64,000 bases of DNA from Collinsella aerofaciens (GTDB lineage: Bacteria; Actinomycetota; Coriobacteriia; Coriobacteriales; Coriobacteriaceae): NCBI RefSeq assembly GCF_028209395.1, contig NZ_JAQLDQ010000004.1, forward strand, positions 1 through 64,000, given 5' to 3'. This document shows, in pieces, positions 1 through 8,880 of this stretch. A program made the translations under genes and the position numbers. The first letter of the stretch is position 1. Each line of letters starts with the position of its first letter. The notes below the pieces were generated by a model that was not told the DNA's origin, did not search any database, and saw nothing but the letters and a program-made list of their open reading frames with translations.

Positions 1-48
1 GCGCCTTTAGACGCGAGCCCGGGGCCCGTGGGTTATACCCTAAGAGCA

Positions 49-71
49 AACCACCCTTTTTAAGGGTGGTT
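49..71. terminator. Short perfect hairpin downstream of the KAP gene
   Basis: A 10-bp inverted repeat (AACCACCCTT / AAGGGTGGTT) with a 3-nt loop lies 18 bases past the stop of the minus-strand KAP gene. It could end transcription from either strand. The U-tract on the minus strand is poor, so it may be a weak terminator. Confidence 0.5.
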
Positions 72-88
72 CTGATTCAATCTAAGAG

Positions 89-1458
89 CTAGTCTTGCAC
101 CCTTAGGGTAAAAAACACATCGGCAAAAGTATTTGCGAATAGAAAGTTCCCTTTATTTACAGCTTCAACTCGAGGGTCATTTAATTTACCGATATAAATT
201 AATGCACACACTCCGTCTACAAAATCTCGACGACTCTTCTCTGAAAGAAGAGATTCATTCGGCGCGGATTCATTAATTTCAATAATCGAGGAATCTAGCT
301 GGTTTAAAAAACGCTTACTATGGCTCGCCAAATTGTAGACAGAAGAGAATGAGTGGCCGCATTTAACCTCATACCATTGTTCAGGTTCATAATAAGAGAG
401 CACTATCAAAACCGGAAGAAGCGCGAACTTCGGAAAGACTTCAGCGGTTCTATAGGAATAAGAGGGCGAAATATATATGAATTCAAAAATGGTTCTAATT
501 TGATCGAACAACCTGTTTAAAGCACGACAAGATGCGTTTTTATAGTCAAGTAATTCTCCGATTATATCGATAAACGGATGACCCCTGTTAACTCGTAGCC
601 CCTTAAACTCTAAGTAATCCAAAGGCATAATGCGTTGAAGCTCAAAACGCTTATCATAAAACCGTTCGAGATAAGCCCTTCCAACAAAACTAGAACCATA
701 AACCCCTTCAAGCGAATGGGAAAGCTGAACAATATCCGTAGAATAAACGACGATTACATTTGGAAGTTGAAATATGGCTTTTGTCTGCTCTAATAGACGA
801 ATAGCGAATTCAGGCTTACAGCGATCCAAATCATCAATAAACAGAATGGCAATTTTGCAACTCTTGGAATTAGACTCGTAATTAGTCGATTTAACTTCTG
901 CCGTAACTGAGTTCGGGTCCTATAATCTTCAAGAAAATCCTTTTCATCGGTACAATCGGTAAGATTTCGAATATTGATATCGATATTATGAATTGCAAGA
1001 ATGCAGTTAATGATTTCTGAAATTAAAAGCGGAATATTTATTGAGGTATCTACGCAACTCTCACCGATAGACTCGCTAAAGGAAGCTAAAAGAGGGAGAA
1101 GCGGATCGTCAAAAAAATCGTTCTCCCAAGCATTAAAATACAAGGGAACGAAATGGCAAATATCGTTATTTTGTAATAAATCCTGAAGTTGAGAACCCAA
1201 TTCAATATAGTTATTACCCAAAGCCGGATTGAGGCTTTTTAGAATCCATTCAATTTGTTTAACAAAAAAAGTCTTACCCGTTCCCCAAGGTGAATCAACT
1301 ACAAACGTATAAGGTGGCTTGACCATTAGCAACATCTTTAGGAAGTTGGCAATATCATCCTTTCTGCGCAACGAATTTCTATCGAAAGCGGATTGAATAG
1401 CAAGTGAAGTTGGCTCTTCATCCACGCGTTTAATAATAGTTCGTCCTACAGAAGCCAT
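89..1458 (-). pseudogene. KAP-family P-loop NTPase, split by a frameshift
   Basis: Two overlapping frames together encode one KAP-type NTPase, a family of membrane-associated P-loop ATPases often found in accessory or defence regions. The upstream part (790-1458) begins MASVGRTIIKRV and has a Walker A motif, DSPWGTGKT, at residues 55-63. The downstream part (89-829) continues with DRCKPEFAIRLLEQ. If the downstream frame is read a little further upstream it gives KIAILFIDDLDRCKPE, the Walker B/KAP signature, which overlaps the end of the first frame near 830-880. The break therefore falls just before Walker B, about 845-900, and looks like a 1-2 nt indel. Either the gene is dead or the base call is wrong there. 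It is AT-rich compared with rmlAB next door, which suggests acquired DNA. The C-terminal half has no motif I recognise. Confidence 0.75.
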
Positions 1459-1465
1459 ACGATGA

Positions 1466-1745
1466 CTAGCCCCTCTTGAATAGATCTCTCGTGTACATTT
1501 TGTCCGAGATGTCCACGAACTCGTTGCCCTAACGTTTATCGACGTTCACGTCGCAGCCGGCCTTGAAGGTCTCAGGGCCGTGCGTCACCTCGGAGCTGAA
1601 GAACTCCGGCTCGTCCAGCGTAGGCTCGTAGACCACCACGGGCACGCCCTTAGCCTTCACGCACTTCATGGCGCCCTGGATGGAGCTCGCGCGGAAGTTA
1701 TCGGGTTGGACTTCATCGTCAGGTATTACATGCCCGCGACCGGCA
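1466..1745 (-). pseudogene. Relic of the C-terminus of UDP-glucose 6-dehydrogenase
   Basis: On the minus strand, from about 1702 to 1466, the translation reads DNFRASSIQGAMKCVKAKG, then VYEPTLDEPEFFSSEVT and KAGCDVNVDKR, a stop, then DKMYTRDLFKRG and a final stop. This is the typical C-terminal domain of a UDP-glucose/GDP-mannose dehydrogenase (NFRxSSIQGIMKR...YEP...NR...YTRDLF). A TAG stands where a Trp codon is expected after the NR-type motif. Further upstream a shifted frame gives YLTMKSN, equivalent to the YRLxMK segment. Everything N-terminal of that is missing. It was probably part of the polysaccharide operon, making UDP-glucuronate, and was lost by deletion. Confidence 0.8.
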
Positions 1746-1758
1746 TCTTATCTAGTCG

Positions 1759-2139
1759 CTACCCTTGCTGGCCTTTCTTGATCGAGTCCGCAATGGCATT
1801 AACAAATAGGTCCTGCATTTGCGGCGCAGACATCATATTGCCGACAAGGGAACCCATCAGCTGCTTGGTCATTTCATTCTGCGCGTTGGAGTTCGCCAGC
1901 TCGAGGGAGTATCTATGCTCCGCTTCGAGTTTCTCCATCTCAAGCTTATGGGTCTCCTTTAAGTTGTCCAAATCAACTTCGTGCTGTTTCATGAGCTTTT
2001 CGATTTCATGCTCATTTGATTCTTTGAGCGTTTGAATATCTGAAGCAGATTTATTTCGAGCAACTAAATAAGAGCTGATGCCCGAAACAATTGAGGCGAT
2101 TATCGAAACGATATACGGCGCAATAGTTGATAGCTCCAT
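1759..2139 (-). CDS. Small membrane-anchored coiled-coil protein, unknown function
   Basis: This 126-residue protein starts MELSTIAPYIVSIIASIVSG. The ATG at 2139 is preceded by a GGAA-type ribosome site; a longer frame to 2205 would run into rmlB coding sequence and is not used. Residues 6-28 form one hydrophobic helix. Residues about 35-95 are a charged heptad-like coiled coil (IEKLMKQHEVDLDNLKETHK...). The tail ends FVNAIADSIKKGQQG. I recognise no catalytic motif. It follows rmlB by 11 bases on the same strand, so it is probably the next gene of the polysaccharide operon, but its AT-rich composition resembles the KAP gene, so it may be an accessory insertion. A role as a scaffold or phage/defence-related factor is only a guess. 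Confidence 0.6.
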   Translation of the reverse strand: MELSTIAPYIVSIIASIVSGISSYLVARNKSASDIQTLKESNEHEIEKLMKQHEVDLDNLKETHKLEMEKLEAEHRYSLELANSNAQNEMTKQLMGSLVGNMMSAPQMQDLFVNAIADSIKKGQQG

Positions 2140-2150
2140 GATGCTATTCC

Positions 2151-3185
<1,035 letters not shown>

Positions 3186-3192
3186 TCAGTTC

Positions 3193-4092
3193 CTAGTACT
3201 CGCGCGGGCTGTTGACGATCTCGCCGGCGGCGACCTTCTTGAGGTGCTGGCCGTAGACCGACTTGCCGTAGGCCTTCGCGGCCTCCTCCAGCTCGGCGGT
3301 CGTGATCCAGCCGTTCTCCCAGGCGATCTCCTCGGGCACGGACACGGGCAGGTCCTGGGAGTGCTCCACGGCGCGGACGAACTCCGCGGCCTCGTGCAGG
3401 CTCTCCATGGTGCCGGTGTCGAGCCACGCGTACCCGCGGCCGAGGGTGACGACGGACAGCGTCCCCTCCTCCAGGTACATCTGGTTGAGCGTGGTGATCT
3501 CCAGCTCGCCGCGCGCGGACGGCTTGACCCCATGCGCCTTGGCGGCCACGTCGCCCGGGTAGAAGTACAGGCCGGTGACGGCGTAGGAGCTCTTGGGCTC
3601 CGCGGGCTTCTCCTCGATGGAGACGGCCCTGCCCTCGCGGTCGAACTCCACGACGCCGAAGCGCTCGGGGTCGTCCACGTGGTAGCCGAAGACCGTGGCG
3701 CGGCCCGACTCGGCGTTCTGGACGGCGCGCGTCAGGTGGCGCGACAGGCCGTTGCCGTAGAAGATGTTGTCGCCGAGAACGAGGGCGCACGGCTCGCCGG
3801 CGATGAACTCCTCGCCGATGGTGAAGGCCTGCGCCAGGCCGTCCGGCGAGGGCTGCTCGGCGTAGGAGAGGTTCACGCCGTAGCGCGAGCCGTCCCCGAG
3901 CAGGCGCTCGAAGTTGGGGAGGTCGGTCGGCGTGGAGATGACCAGGATGTCCCGGATGCCCGCCAGCATGAGGGTGGACAGCGGGTAGTAGATCATGGGC
4001 TTGTCGTAGACCGGCAGCAGCCGCTTGGAGGTCACGAGCGTGAGCGGGTACAGGCGCGTGCCGGACCCGCCGGCGAGGATGATGCCTTTCAT
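3193..4092 (-). CDS. rmlA: Glucose-1-phosphate thymidylyltransferase RmlA
   Basis: RmlA condenses glucose-1-phosphate and dTTP to dTDP-glucose, the first step to dTDP-rhamnose. The N-terminus [18 protein letters not shown] is the nucleotidyltransferase signature. [28 protein letters not shown] and [11 protein letters not shown] follow in the expected order for the sugar- and Mg-binding regions. The length is 299 residues, as usual. It sits between the GT2 gene (3 bases upstream) and rmlB (19 bases downstream), so the three genes are co-transcribed. An AAAGG site lies about 9 nt before the ATG. Confidence 0.96.
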   Translation of the reverse strand: MKGIILAGGSGTRLYPLTLVTSKRLLPVYDKPMIYYPLSTLMLAGIRDILVISTPTDLPNFERLLGDGSRYGVNLSYAEQPSPDGLAQAFTIGEEFIAGEPCALVLGDNIFYGNGLSRHLTRAVQNAESGRATVFGYHVDDPERFGVVEFDREGRAVSIEEKPAEPKSSYAVTGLYFYPGDVAAKAHGVKPSARGELEITTLNQMYLEEGTLSVVTLGRGYAWLDTGTMESLHEAAEFVRAVEHSQDLPVSVPEEIAWENGWITTAELEEAAKAYGKSVYGQHLKKVAAGEIVNSPREY

Positions 4093-4095
4093 TTG

Positions 4096-4965
4096 TTATA
4101 ACCTTTCTTTTCTCGCGGCCCTGCGACCAGCGCGGTTTCCGAGAAGACGGGCGCAGCAGTCGACTCCGAAGGCGATGAACTCTGTCAGGTTCCCTTCCCG
4201 GAGAAGTTGCGAGGAGACCGCCTTGACGAGTCGCCCGCCCTCACCTATCTCGCTCGCATGCATAAGGACATCTGAGTGCGACTCCAGGAACATACCAACA
4301 GCGCGATTGCGCACGAACTGCTGGCTAGGGGTCAGATTGTGGGAGTGATAGACTTCAGCACCCGGCTCATATGCGACCTTCAGACCCGACGCTACGAACC
4401 TGGCGGCCATGAGCATGTCCTCGTTGGTGTTGACGTACTCAAATCCGCCGCAGTCGAGATATGCCGTCCGTCTGTAAGCCGAACAGGAATCTGAGGCAAA
4501 GAACGTCTTGATGCCGCATTTATTCAAATCGCTTTTTGAACGGACAGAGGGCGAATCGGGATAATTGAAGCTGCGGACAAGCTGCTCAAAACGGCGGGCA
4601 TCCGCCTTGGGCAGCTGCCTACCGCTGACCAAGGCGATGCTTGGGTCCCCAACCATGGGGGTGACGAGCCGCTCAAGATAAGCATCGGAAGCCGGAAGTG
4701 CGTCTTGGGTTAGAAAGCAAACGAAGTCACCAGTCGTTGCCCTCAGGGCCATATCCCTTGTTGCCCCATGGTTAAAGTCACAGCGTTCGATTTGCAACAG
4801 GCGAATCCCCTCGTGCATTTTGACCAAAGGCACTGTGTCGTCATCTGATGCGGAGTCGACGACCAATATTTCCATCGGACGCAAAGACTGACGCTCGAGA
4901 GCCGCTAAGAGATCTTCGATTTCGTGTTCAGCGTTAAGGGTCGGAATGATAACGGAAACGTCCAC
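4096..4965 (-). CDS. GT2-family glycosyltransferase, rhamnosyltransferase-like
   Basis: A 289-residue GT-A fold transferase. MDVSVIIPTLNAEHEIEDLL is the usual family 2 start. VVDSASDDDT (about 36-45) binds the nucleotide, TQDA (about 87-90) is the DxD-equivalent metal site, and NTNEDMLMAARF carries the ED acceptor/base motif. There are no clear membrane helices, so it probably works at the inner face of the membrane. The neighbours, a priming transferase upstream and rmlA/rmlB downstream, suggest that it adds rhamnose or another early sugar of the repeat unit; the donor is inferred from context only. Its ATG abuts the stop of the priming transferase, consistent with coupling. Confidence 0.85.
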   Translation of the reverse strand: MDVSVIIPTLNAEHEIEDLLAALERQSLRPMEILVVDSASDDDTVPLVKMHEGIRLLQIERCDFNHGATRDMALRATTGDFVCFLTQDALPASDAYLERLVTPMVGDPSIALVSGRQLPKADARRFEQLVRSFNYPDSPSVRSKSDLNKCGIKTFFASDSCSAYRRTAYLDCGGFEYVNTNEDMLMAARFVASGLKVAYEPGAEVYHSHNLTPSQQFVRNRAVGMFLESHSDVLMHASEIGEGGRLVKAVSSQLLREGNLTEFIAFGVDCCARLLGNRAGRRAARKERL

Positions 4966-5667
4966 CTATCGCCCCGTCCTCTTCTTGCCGAACATAGCAC
5001 CAAAGGTGCCGGTAAAGCATTTCCAGTCCATACGGAAACAGCGGTTCCGCACGTAATGAAGTTCGATCTTTTGACGTGTCCCGCTCTCGAAGGTCGCGGC
5101 GTTGCGGTCGGTTGCCTGCCACAGGCCTGTGATGCCAGGCTGAACAGAAAGCAGCTCAGCCTTCTCCTCGTCGGAAAAGTGCTGCTCCAGCTCATCTCTT
5201 GTAATAGGTCGCGGACCAATGACGGAAAGATCACCGTTCAGCACGTTGAGAAACTGCGGCATCTCGTCAATCGAACACTTGCGAATGAAGCTCCCGACTT
5301 TGGTAATGCGGGGGTCATCGTCGACCTTGCGCTCGACTTCCCACTGATGAAGCTGCTCAGGGCTCAGATATTTCTGCACGTCGCCCGCATCGGCGACCAT
5401 GCTGCGGAGCTTAAGGATCTTGATAGTCTTTCCGTGCATGCCAACACGCTCCTGTGCATACACAGGGCTTCCAGAAGACTCAAGACAAATGAGTGCGCAC
5501 ACAATCGTGATGGGAATAATCAGCACCACACTCACGCAAAGGCTGAATACAAGATCGAAAAGTCGTTTTAAAAATCGATAAGCCAATGTACCGCTTGGCT
5601 TTATCTCTAAAGCAACCGAGTCTGGCTTCACGACTGCAACACCGGCATATTCAGTTTTATCTCCCAC
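4966..5667 (-). CDS. Undecaprenyl-phosphate sugar phosphotransferase (priming transferase)
   Basis: This enzyme starts repeat-unit assembly by moving a sugar-phosphate from a UDP-sugar onto undecaprenyl phosphate at the membrane. It is the short catalytic form of the WbaP/WcaJ type, without the N-terminal multi-helix domain. There is one hydrophobic segment (FDLVFSLCVSVVLIIPITIV), then ERVGMHGK, KLRSM, SIDEMPQFLNVLNGDLSVIG and GPRP, the hallmark order of bacterial sugar transferases. The GTG at 5667, 5-6 nt after AAGGA, is chosen; an in-frame TTG at 5679 has no proper site. The sugar (galactose or glucose) cannot be told from sequence. It lies downstream of the LoaP-like gene and directly upstream of the GT2 gene. 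Confidence 0.9.
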   Translation of the reverse strand: MGDKTEYAGVAVVKPDSVALEIKPSGTLAYRFLKRLFDLVFSLCVSVVLIIPITIVCALICLESSGSPVYAQERVGMHGKTIKILKLRSMVADAGDVQKYLSPEQLHQWEVERKVDDDPRITKVGSFIRKCSIDEMPQFLNVLNGDLSVIGPRPITRDELEQHFSDEEKAELLSVQPGITGLWQATDRNAATFESGTRQKIELHYVRNRCFRMDWKCFTGTFGAMFGKKRTGR

Positions 5668-5733
5668 TATTTCCTTCAAACCTACGTCCCCGCCCCGGGG
5701 ATCCTCCCTGTCCCGTTAAACAGTCGCCCGCAT

Positions 5734-6285
5734 TTAGGCGATCGCCTTTTTAAGGTTGCGCATGACGCGCTGCTCGGCCGAAAGCACGGCAAGGCCAACG
5801 CGCGTAGTTACGCGTCGGCCGCACAGGTTGAGCTCCAGATAAGCAGTGCTCTTGCGTCTATTAATGGTTTTGATAAGGCCTTCGTGGCCCAGCAGCGGAC
5901 CTGCCGTCACTACGACCTGGTCGCCGTCTTTTAAGGCCTCGCTCATGGGCACTACGCGGTCTCCCCTATGCGTAAAGCCGCCAATAAGCTGAACCTCTTC
6001 TTTTGCCAGCGGCACAAACTGACCGTCCTGGGAAAGCACCCGGGCAAAGTCGTCCATGCGCAGCAGATACTGTTGCACGGTGCGGGGATCTGCCGTATCG
6101 CAGATTAGATAACCGGGAAAGAGCGGCTTGATCGTCTTGACCCATTCGCCGTGTATCTTAATCTCGGTTTGATATTGGGGATAAAAGAGCTCTTGCATGG
6201 CACCAGCCGGCACCATGTGCTCGATGCGCTCGCGCATTACATCTTCTCGACCGTTAATGACCTGGATCACATACCACACGAGCAT
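5734..6285 (-). CDS. loaP: NusG-paralogue transcription antiterminator, LoaP type
   Basis: A 183-residue NusG-like elongation factor that should bind RNA polymerase and let it read through terminators in its own long operon. MLVWYVIQVINGREDVMRER is the NGN-domain start seen in LoaP and RfaH-like factors. TIKPLFPGYLICD matches the core NGN motif. DGDQVVVTAGPLLGHEGLI is a KOW motif in the C-terminal domain (about residues 125-180). The ATG at 6285 is used; an adjacent GTG at 6288 is possible. A run of G residues (AGGGGGG) serves as the ribosome site. It is the first gene of the polysaccharide operon, with a leader of roughly 280 nt that holds two hairpins. LoaP is distinguished from plain NusG here by context, so the symbol is tentative. 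Confidence 0.82.
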   Translation of the reverse strand: MLVWYVIQVINGREDVMRERIEHMVPAGAMQELFYPQYQTEIKIHGEWVKTIKPLFPGYLICDTADPRTVQQYLLRMDDFARVLSQDGQFVPLAKEEVQLIGGFTHRGDRVVPMSEALKDGDQVVVTAGPLLGHEGLIKTINRRKSTAYLELNLCGRRVTTRVGLAVLSAEQRVMRNLKKAIA

Positions 6286-6333
6286 CACCCCCCCCCTGCT
6301 GTCTTACATGTTGCTCACGGGGTTTGGGTATGG

Positions 6334-6359
6334 CTTCGCCAAGGCGCTTGTGCGCGAAG
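6334..6359 (-). promoter_or_regulatory. Bulged hairpin in the loaP leader, possible LoaP recognition element
   Basis: Arms CTTCGC/GCGAAG and CAAG/CTTG nest around a GCG loop, with a 3-nt bulge on one side, giving a 10-bp interrupted stem about 50 bases before the loaP start. LoaP factors are known to act through an RNA hairpin in the leader of their operons. Assigning this hairpin to that role is inference from position and shape. Confidence 0.4.
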
Positions 6360-6480
6360 GCGCTCCATATTCAAACCCTGAGCCCAGTTAGACAAGCACG
6401 TGGCTCTGCCCCACCGTGAACGGTATGCATAGAAGCAGCGCTGAGGTCACAGGCACGTATCGCAAGAATGCCCACAACCT

Positions 6481-6540
6481 CAGCTGGCTGCGTGCGATCC
6501 GGTCAAGTGATTTCAAAACTGGACCGCACGCAAACAGCTG
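6481..6540. repeat. Large imperfect inverted repeat in the loaP leader
   Basis: Two 20-base arms (6481-6500 and 6521-6540) pair with three mismatches around a 20-nt loop. There is no following U-tract on the minus strand, so it does not look like a simple intrinsic terminator. It lies in the predicted leader, between the promoter near 6600 and loaP. Confidence 0.6.
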
Positions 6541-6571
6541 AAGGACTGCTACGTTTTGCCATGCAATCTAT

Positions 6572-6600
6572 TAATTATTTGCACCTGTGAATTAACTCAA
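6572..6600 (-). promoter_or_regulatory. Candidate promoter of the polysaccharide operon
   Basis: On the minus strand TTGAGT (6600-6595) and TAATTA (6577-6572) are separated by 17 bases in a locally AT-rich patch. Transcription would start near 6564. This is a match by eye to the sigma-70-type consensus. Confidence 0.4.
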
Positions 6601-7017
6601 TACAAATAAACAACGTCGCATGACTTCTTTATTGGAGCTCGTGGTTTTTCTGACACCGCCGTTACGGCCGGATGCTGATCGACCCTGCGCTTTGTGGCTT
6701 GCTGGAGCCGTGAGCACAGTTGAACTCATGTAACGTTAGGTATCCTAGCACAAGCTGATAGCGAAACTGATTTGGCTTGTGGCGAACAACATATCGTTCA
6801 TTTAGCGTGCTTAAGGGGGTTGTTTTGGGATGTTGTTCACGTTGATGCAGGTTATTGAGGCGTTGTCAATAATTGGGAGCGTTCCTGAAGCCCAACTGGA
6901 GCAGCGAGCTACACTGGTAATCGCGTTTGGATAACAAACTATGTACAGACATGGGAAATAAATTGTGCAACTTTTTGTTGGCGTAGGTGGGGTTTGTGGC
7001 GTATGACGTTTTCGCAT
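6601..7017. other. Gene-free stretch
   Basis: About 420 bases between the polysaccharide promoter and the tRNA-Ala terminator. Short frames here have no recognisable content or good ribosome sites. I see no RNA family or repeat in it. Confidence 0.5.
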
Positions 7018-7049
7018 GAAAAAAGGCCTTCGGAATACCGAAGACCTTT
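7018..7049 (-). terminator. Intrinsic terminator of tRNA-Ala
   Basis: The stem AAAGGCCTTCGG / CCGAAGACCTTT (one G-U pair on the RNA) with a 4-nt loop is followed on the minus strand by a run of about six T residues. It separates the tRNA from the polysaccharide operon. Confidence 0.85.
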
Positions 7050-7059
7050 GCATTCACAA

Positions 7060-7135
7060 TGGTGGAGACGAGGGGGATCGAACCCCTGACCTCTTGACTG
7101 CCAGTCAAGCGCTCTCCCAGCTGAGCTACGCCCCC
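7060..7135 (-). tRNA. tRNA-Ala (anticodon GGC)
   Basis: On the minus strand a full cloverleaf can be drawn: acceptor GGGGGCG/CGTCTCC, D-arm with GCTCAGCTGGGAGAGC, anticodon stem CTTGA/TCAAG around the loop CTGGCAG, and the T-loop GGTTCGATCC. The anticodon is GGC, reading alanine GCC. The CCA end is encoded. A strong terminator follows. Confidence 0.95.
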
Positions 7136-7190
7136 GTGACGAGGAGATACTATAGGGGAAGTTGACGCGACGTGCAAGGACTTTTTTGGG

Positions 7191-7847
7191 TCAGACTCCA
7201 AATGCCCATTGATATAAGTAAGCGATGGCGGTGCCGGTGTGGACTTGGATCGTGGCTGTTGACCTAACGACGTTGCTGATGCCCGTGTCGGCTAGTAGAC
7301 CTAACGAAGCGTGATCTAGCTCCCACTCTAGGCCGCGTTCGCTTACCACCGTCCCAGGGGCTATAGCAATGATAGAGAACGTCTTGTCCACGACGCCCTC
7401 GATGGTCCACGATTCGCCTTCATGCAGAATGCGGGCCGTGATCTCGTCCTCGGCAATCCAGACGGGGGCGTCTTTGTAGTTGGCTAGTAAGCCTAGGACG
7501 CTTAGGGCCATATCCGGGCGGCCACCGGTGGCGCAGGTCGCAACCACTTCGGCACCCGTCCAGCGACGGCGGACGGAGTCGAGCGCCAGCGCCAGATCGG
7601 TATAGTCCTTGTACGGGTCGTGGCGCTCTACTTCAAAGGCTTCGGCGGCATCGACCAACGCGCGGCCCGCATCGCTCACCGTGTCGGCATCCCCCACATA
7701 GACGTCGCAGCTCAGGCCAGCGCCCAGTAGCGCATCAAGTCCGCAGTCCACGGCGACAATGTGGTCGCACTCCCCTGCTAGCCTACGCAACAGATCCGCG
7801 CTCGCCACAACGGGCGAGCCACAGACCACTAATACCTTACAAGCCAC
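7191..7847 (-). CDS. Thiamine pyrophosphokinase
   Basis: The predicted reaction is ATP-dependent pyrophosphorylation of thiamine to thiamine diphosphate in the cytosol. The 218-residue protein has the family's landmarks in order: VAVDCGLDALL, VGDADTVS (usual GDFDS), YKDYTDLALAL (usual KDxTDxExAL), TGGRPDMALS (usual GGRxDH) and GISNVVRSTATIQV near the C-terminus. Two of the motifs are diverged; in particular the usual His after GGRxD is Met, so activity should not be taken for granted. The start is a GTG at 7847. It follows the HAD phosphatase by 9 bases and is probably co-transcribed with it. Confidence 0.8.
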   Translation of the reverse strand: MACKVLVVCGSPVVASADLLRRLAGECDHIVAVDCGLDALLGAGLSCDVYVGDADTVSDAGRALVDAAEAFEVERHDPYKDYTDLALALDSVRRRWTGAEVVATCATGGRPDMALSVLGLLANYKDAPVWIAEDEITARILHEGESWTIEGVVDKTFSIIAIAPGTVVSERGLEWELDHASLGLLADTGISNVVRSTATIQVHTGTAIAYLYQWAFGV

Positions 7848-7856
7848 AGCCCTCGC

Positions 7857-8546
7857 CTATCCCTCAAACGAAAGTAAACGGGCCAAATCCAGGTCCTCAT
7901 AGCTGTCGATAAAGATATCGCAGTTGGCGCGCACATCGTCGCGCTCCATACGGCCATGCGGGTCATAGATACCCACGCGCTTAAAGCCGGCGGAGCCAGA
8001 GCTCTTTAGGCCAAAGACGGCGTCCTCAAACACCCATGAGCGCTCAAACTTGTGCCCATGGCGCCCCTCCAGACGGCGAAGCGCCAGCTCGTATACGTCG
8101 GGGAACTGTTTGGAACGTCCCGCCTCGCCCGTGGTGGTCACAAACTCCATGTAGGCATCGAGCCCGGCGCCCGCAAGCGCAGACTTAACCAGCTCGGCTG
8201 GCGTAGACGTGGCAACGCACATGGCAATGCCCGCCGCCTTCGCCTGCTCCAAAAATGCCAAGAGCCCCTCGCGCGGTGGCACCTTGGAGTAGCCATCGAT
8301 CAGGATGTCGCTCAGCTCGCGATACAGCTTCTCGCCATTCGCTCCAATGCCCCAGGTGTCGTGGTAGGCCTGGCACTCGTCCTCGAGCGACAAATGCTCA
8401 AATTGGGCAAAATCGTCGACCGTTACGTCAACTCCGTGGCGGTGCAATAACTCGGGCTGAGCATAGGCCCAAACGGGGGTGCTATTAACCAGTGTTCCGT
8501 CGCAATCGAAAATAAAAGCGACATTGGGAGCAGCGGTCTGGGACAT
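7857..8546 (-). CDS. HAD-superfamily phosphatase (phosphoglycolate phosphatase / beta-phosphoglucomutase-like)
   Basis: A 229-residue haloacid-dehalogenase hydrolase. FIFDCDGTLVNS is motif I with the nucleophile Asp. VATSTPAELVKSAL contains the motif II Thr/Ser, and SWVFEDAVFGLKSSGSAGF holds motif IV acidic residues; the cap lies between motifs I and II. The substrate is unknown; the small helical cap fits sugar phosphates or phosphoglycolate. The ATG at 8546 follows AAAGG, while the frame extends 7 codons further upstream without a better site. It is divergent from glgB, and GGTAAAAC-type sites lie just upstream, so it may belong to the same carbohydrate regulon. Confidence 0.8.
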   Translation of the reverse strand: MSQTAAPNVAFIFDCDGTLVNSTPVWAYAQPELLHRHGVDVTVDDFAQFEHLSLEDECQAYHDTWGIGANGEKLYRELSDILIDGYSKVPPREGLLAFLEQAKAAGIAMCVATSTPAELVKSALAGAGLDAYMEFVTTTGEAGRSKQFPDVYELALRRLEGRHGHKFERSWVFEDAVFGLKSSGSAGFKRVGIYDPHGRMERDDVRANCDIFIDSYEDLDLARLLSFEG

Positions 8547-8569
8547 AAATGTACCTTTCGATGTCAAAT

Positions 8570-8655
8570 GGTAAACATCCTGCTAAAAACGTTTTACCAA
8601 ACGTCAGACTAACAATCTTGAAACCCTAATTGGTAAAACTGTCAAGAGTTTTACC
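8570..8655. promoter_or_regulatory. Cluster of GGTAAAAC/GTTTTACC operator-like palindromes
   Basis: Between the divergent HAD gene and glgB are GGTAAAC (8570-8576), a near-perfect GCTAAAAACGTTTTACC (8582-8598) with the central CG typical of LacI-family operators, and a perfect 9-bp inverted repeat GGTAAAACT/AGTTTTACC (8632-8640 and 8647-8655) with a 6-nt spacer. The same half-site recurs upstream of the GH13/GH77 gene. The rest of the gap to glgB (8656-8880) shows nothing else I can name. Confidence 0.65.
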
Positions 8656-8880
8656 ATCGCAATTCTGCCAGTGGTCTAAACATGGCGCTCGCCGATTAAA
8701 CACCGCCGCAAATCCACTTTTCTCCATAAAAGTAACGAACAGGTGTTATCGTATTTCGTGCCGAAAGTTCCACCGAGCACGCGAGGTGGAACGAATCATA
8801 GAACTATCGCCGTCCCTTCGATTCGTGCAGCCTTGGACCTTTCGCATCTAGTCACCAAGGCAACACGCTGCCGCGTCATG

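Noticed and set aside
6811..7201. Short minus-strand frames around tRNA-Ala
   Set aside because: They run through the tRNA and its terminator and have no homology that I can see.
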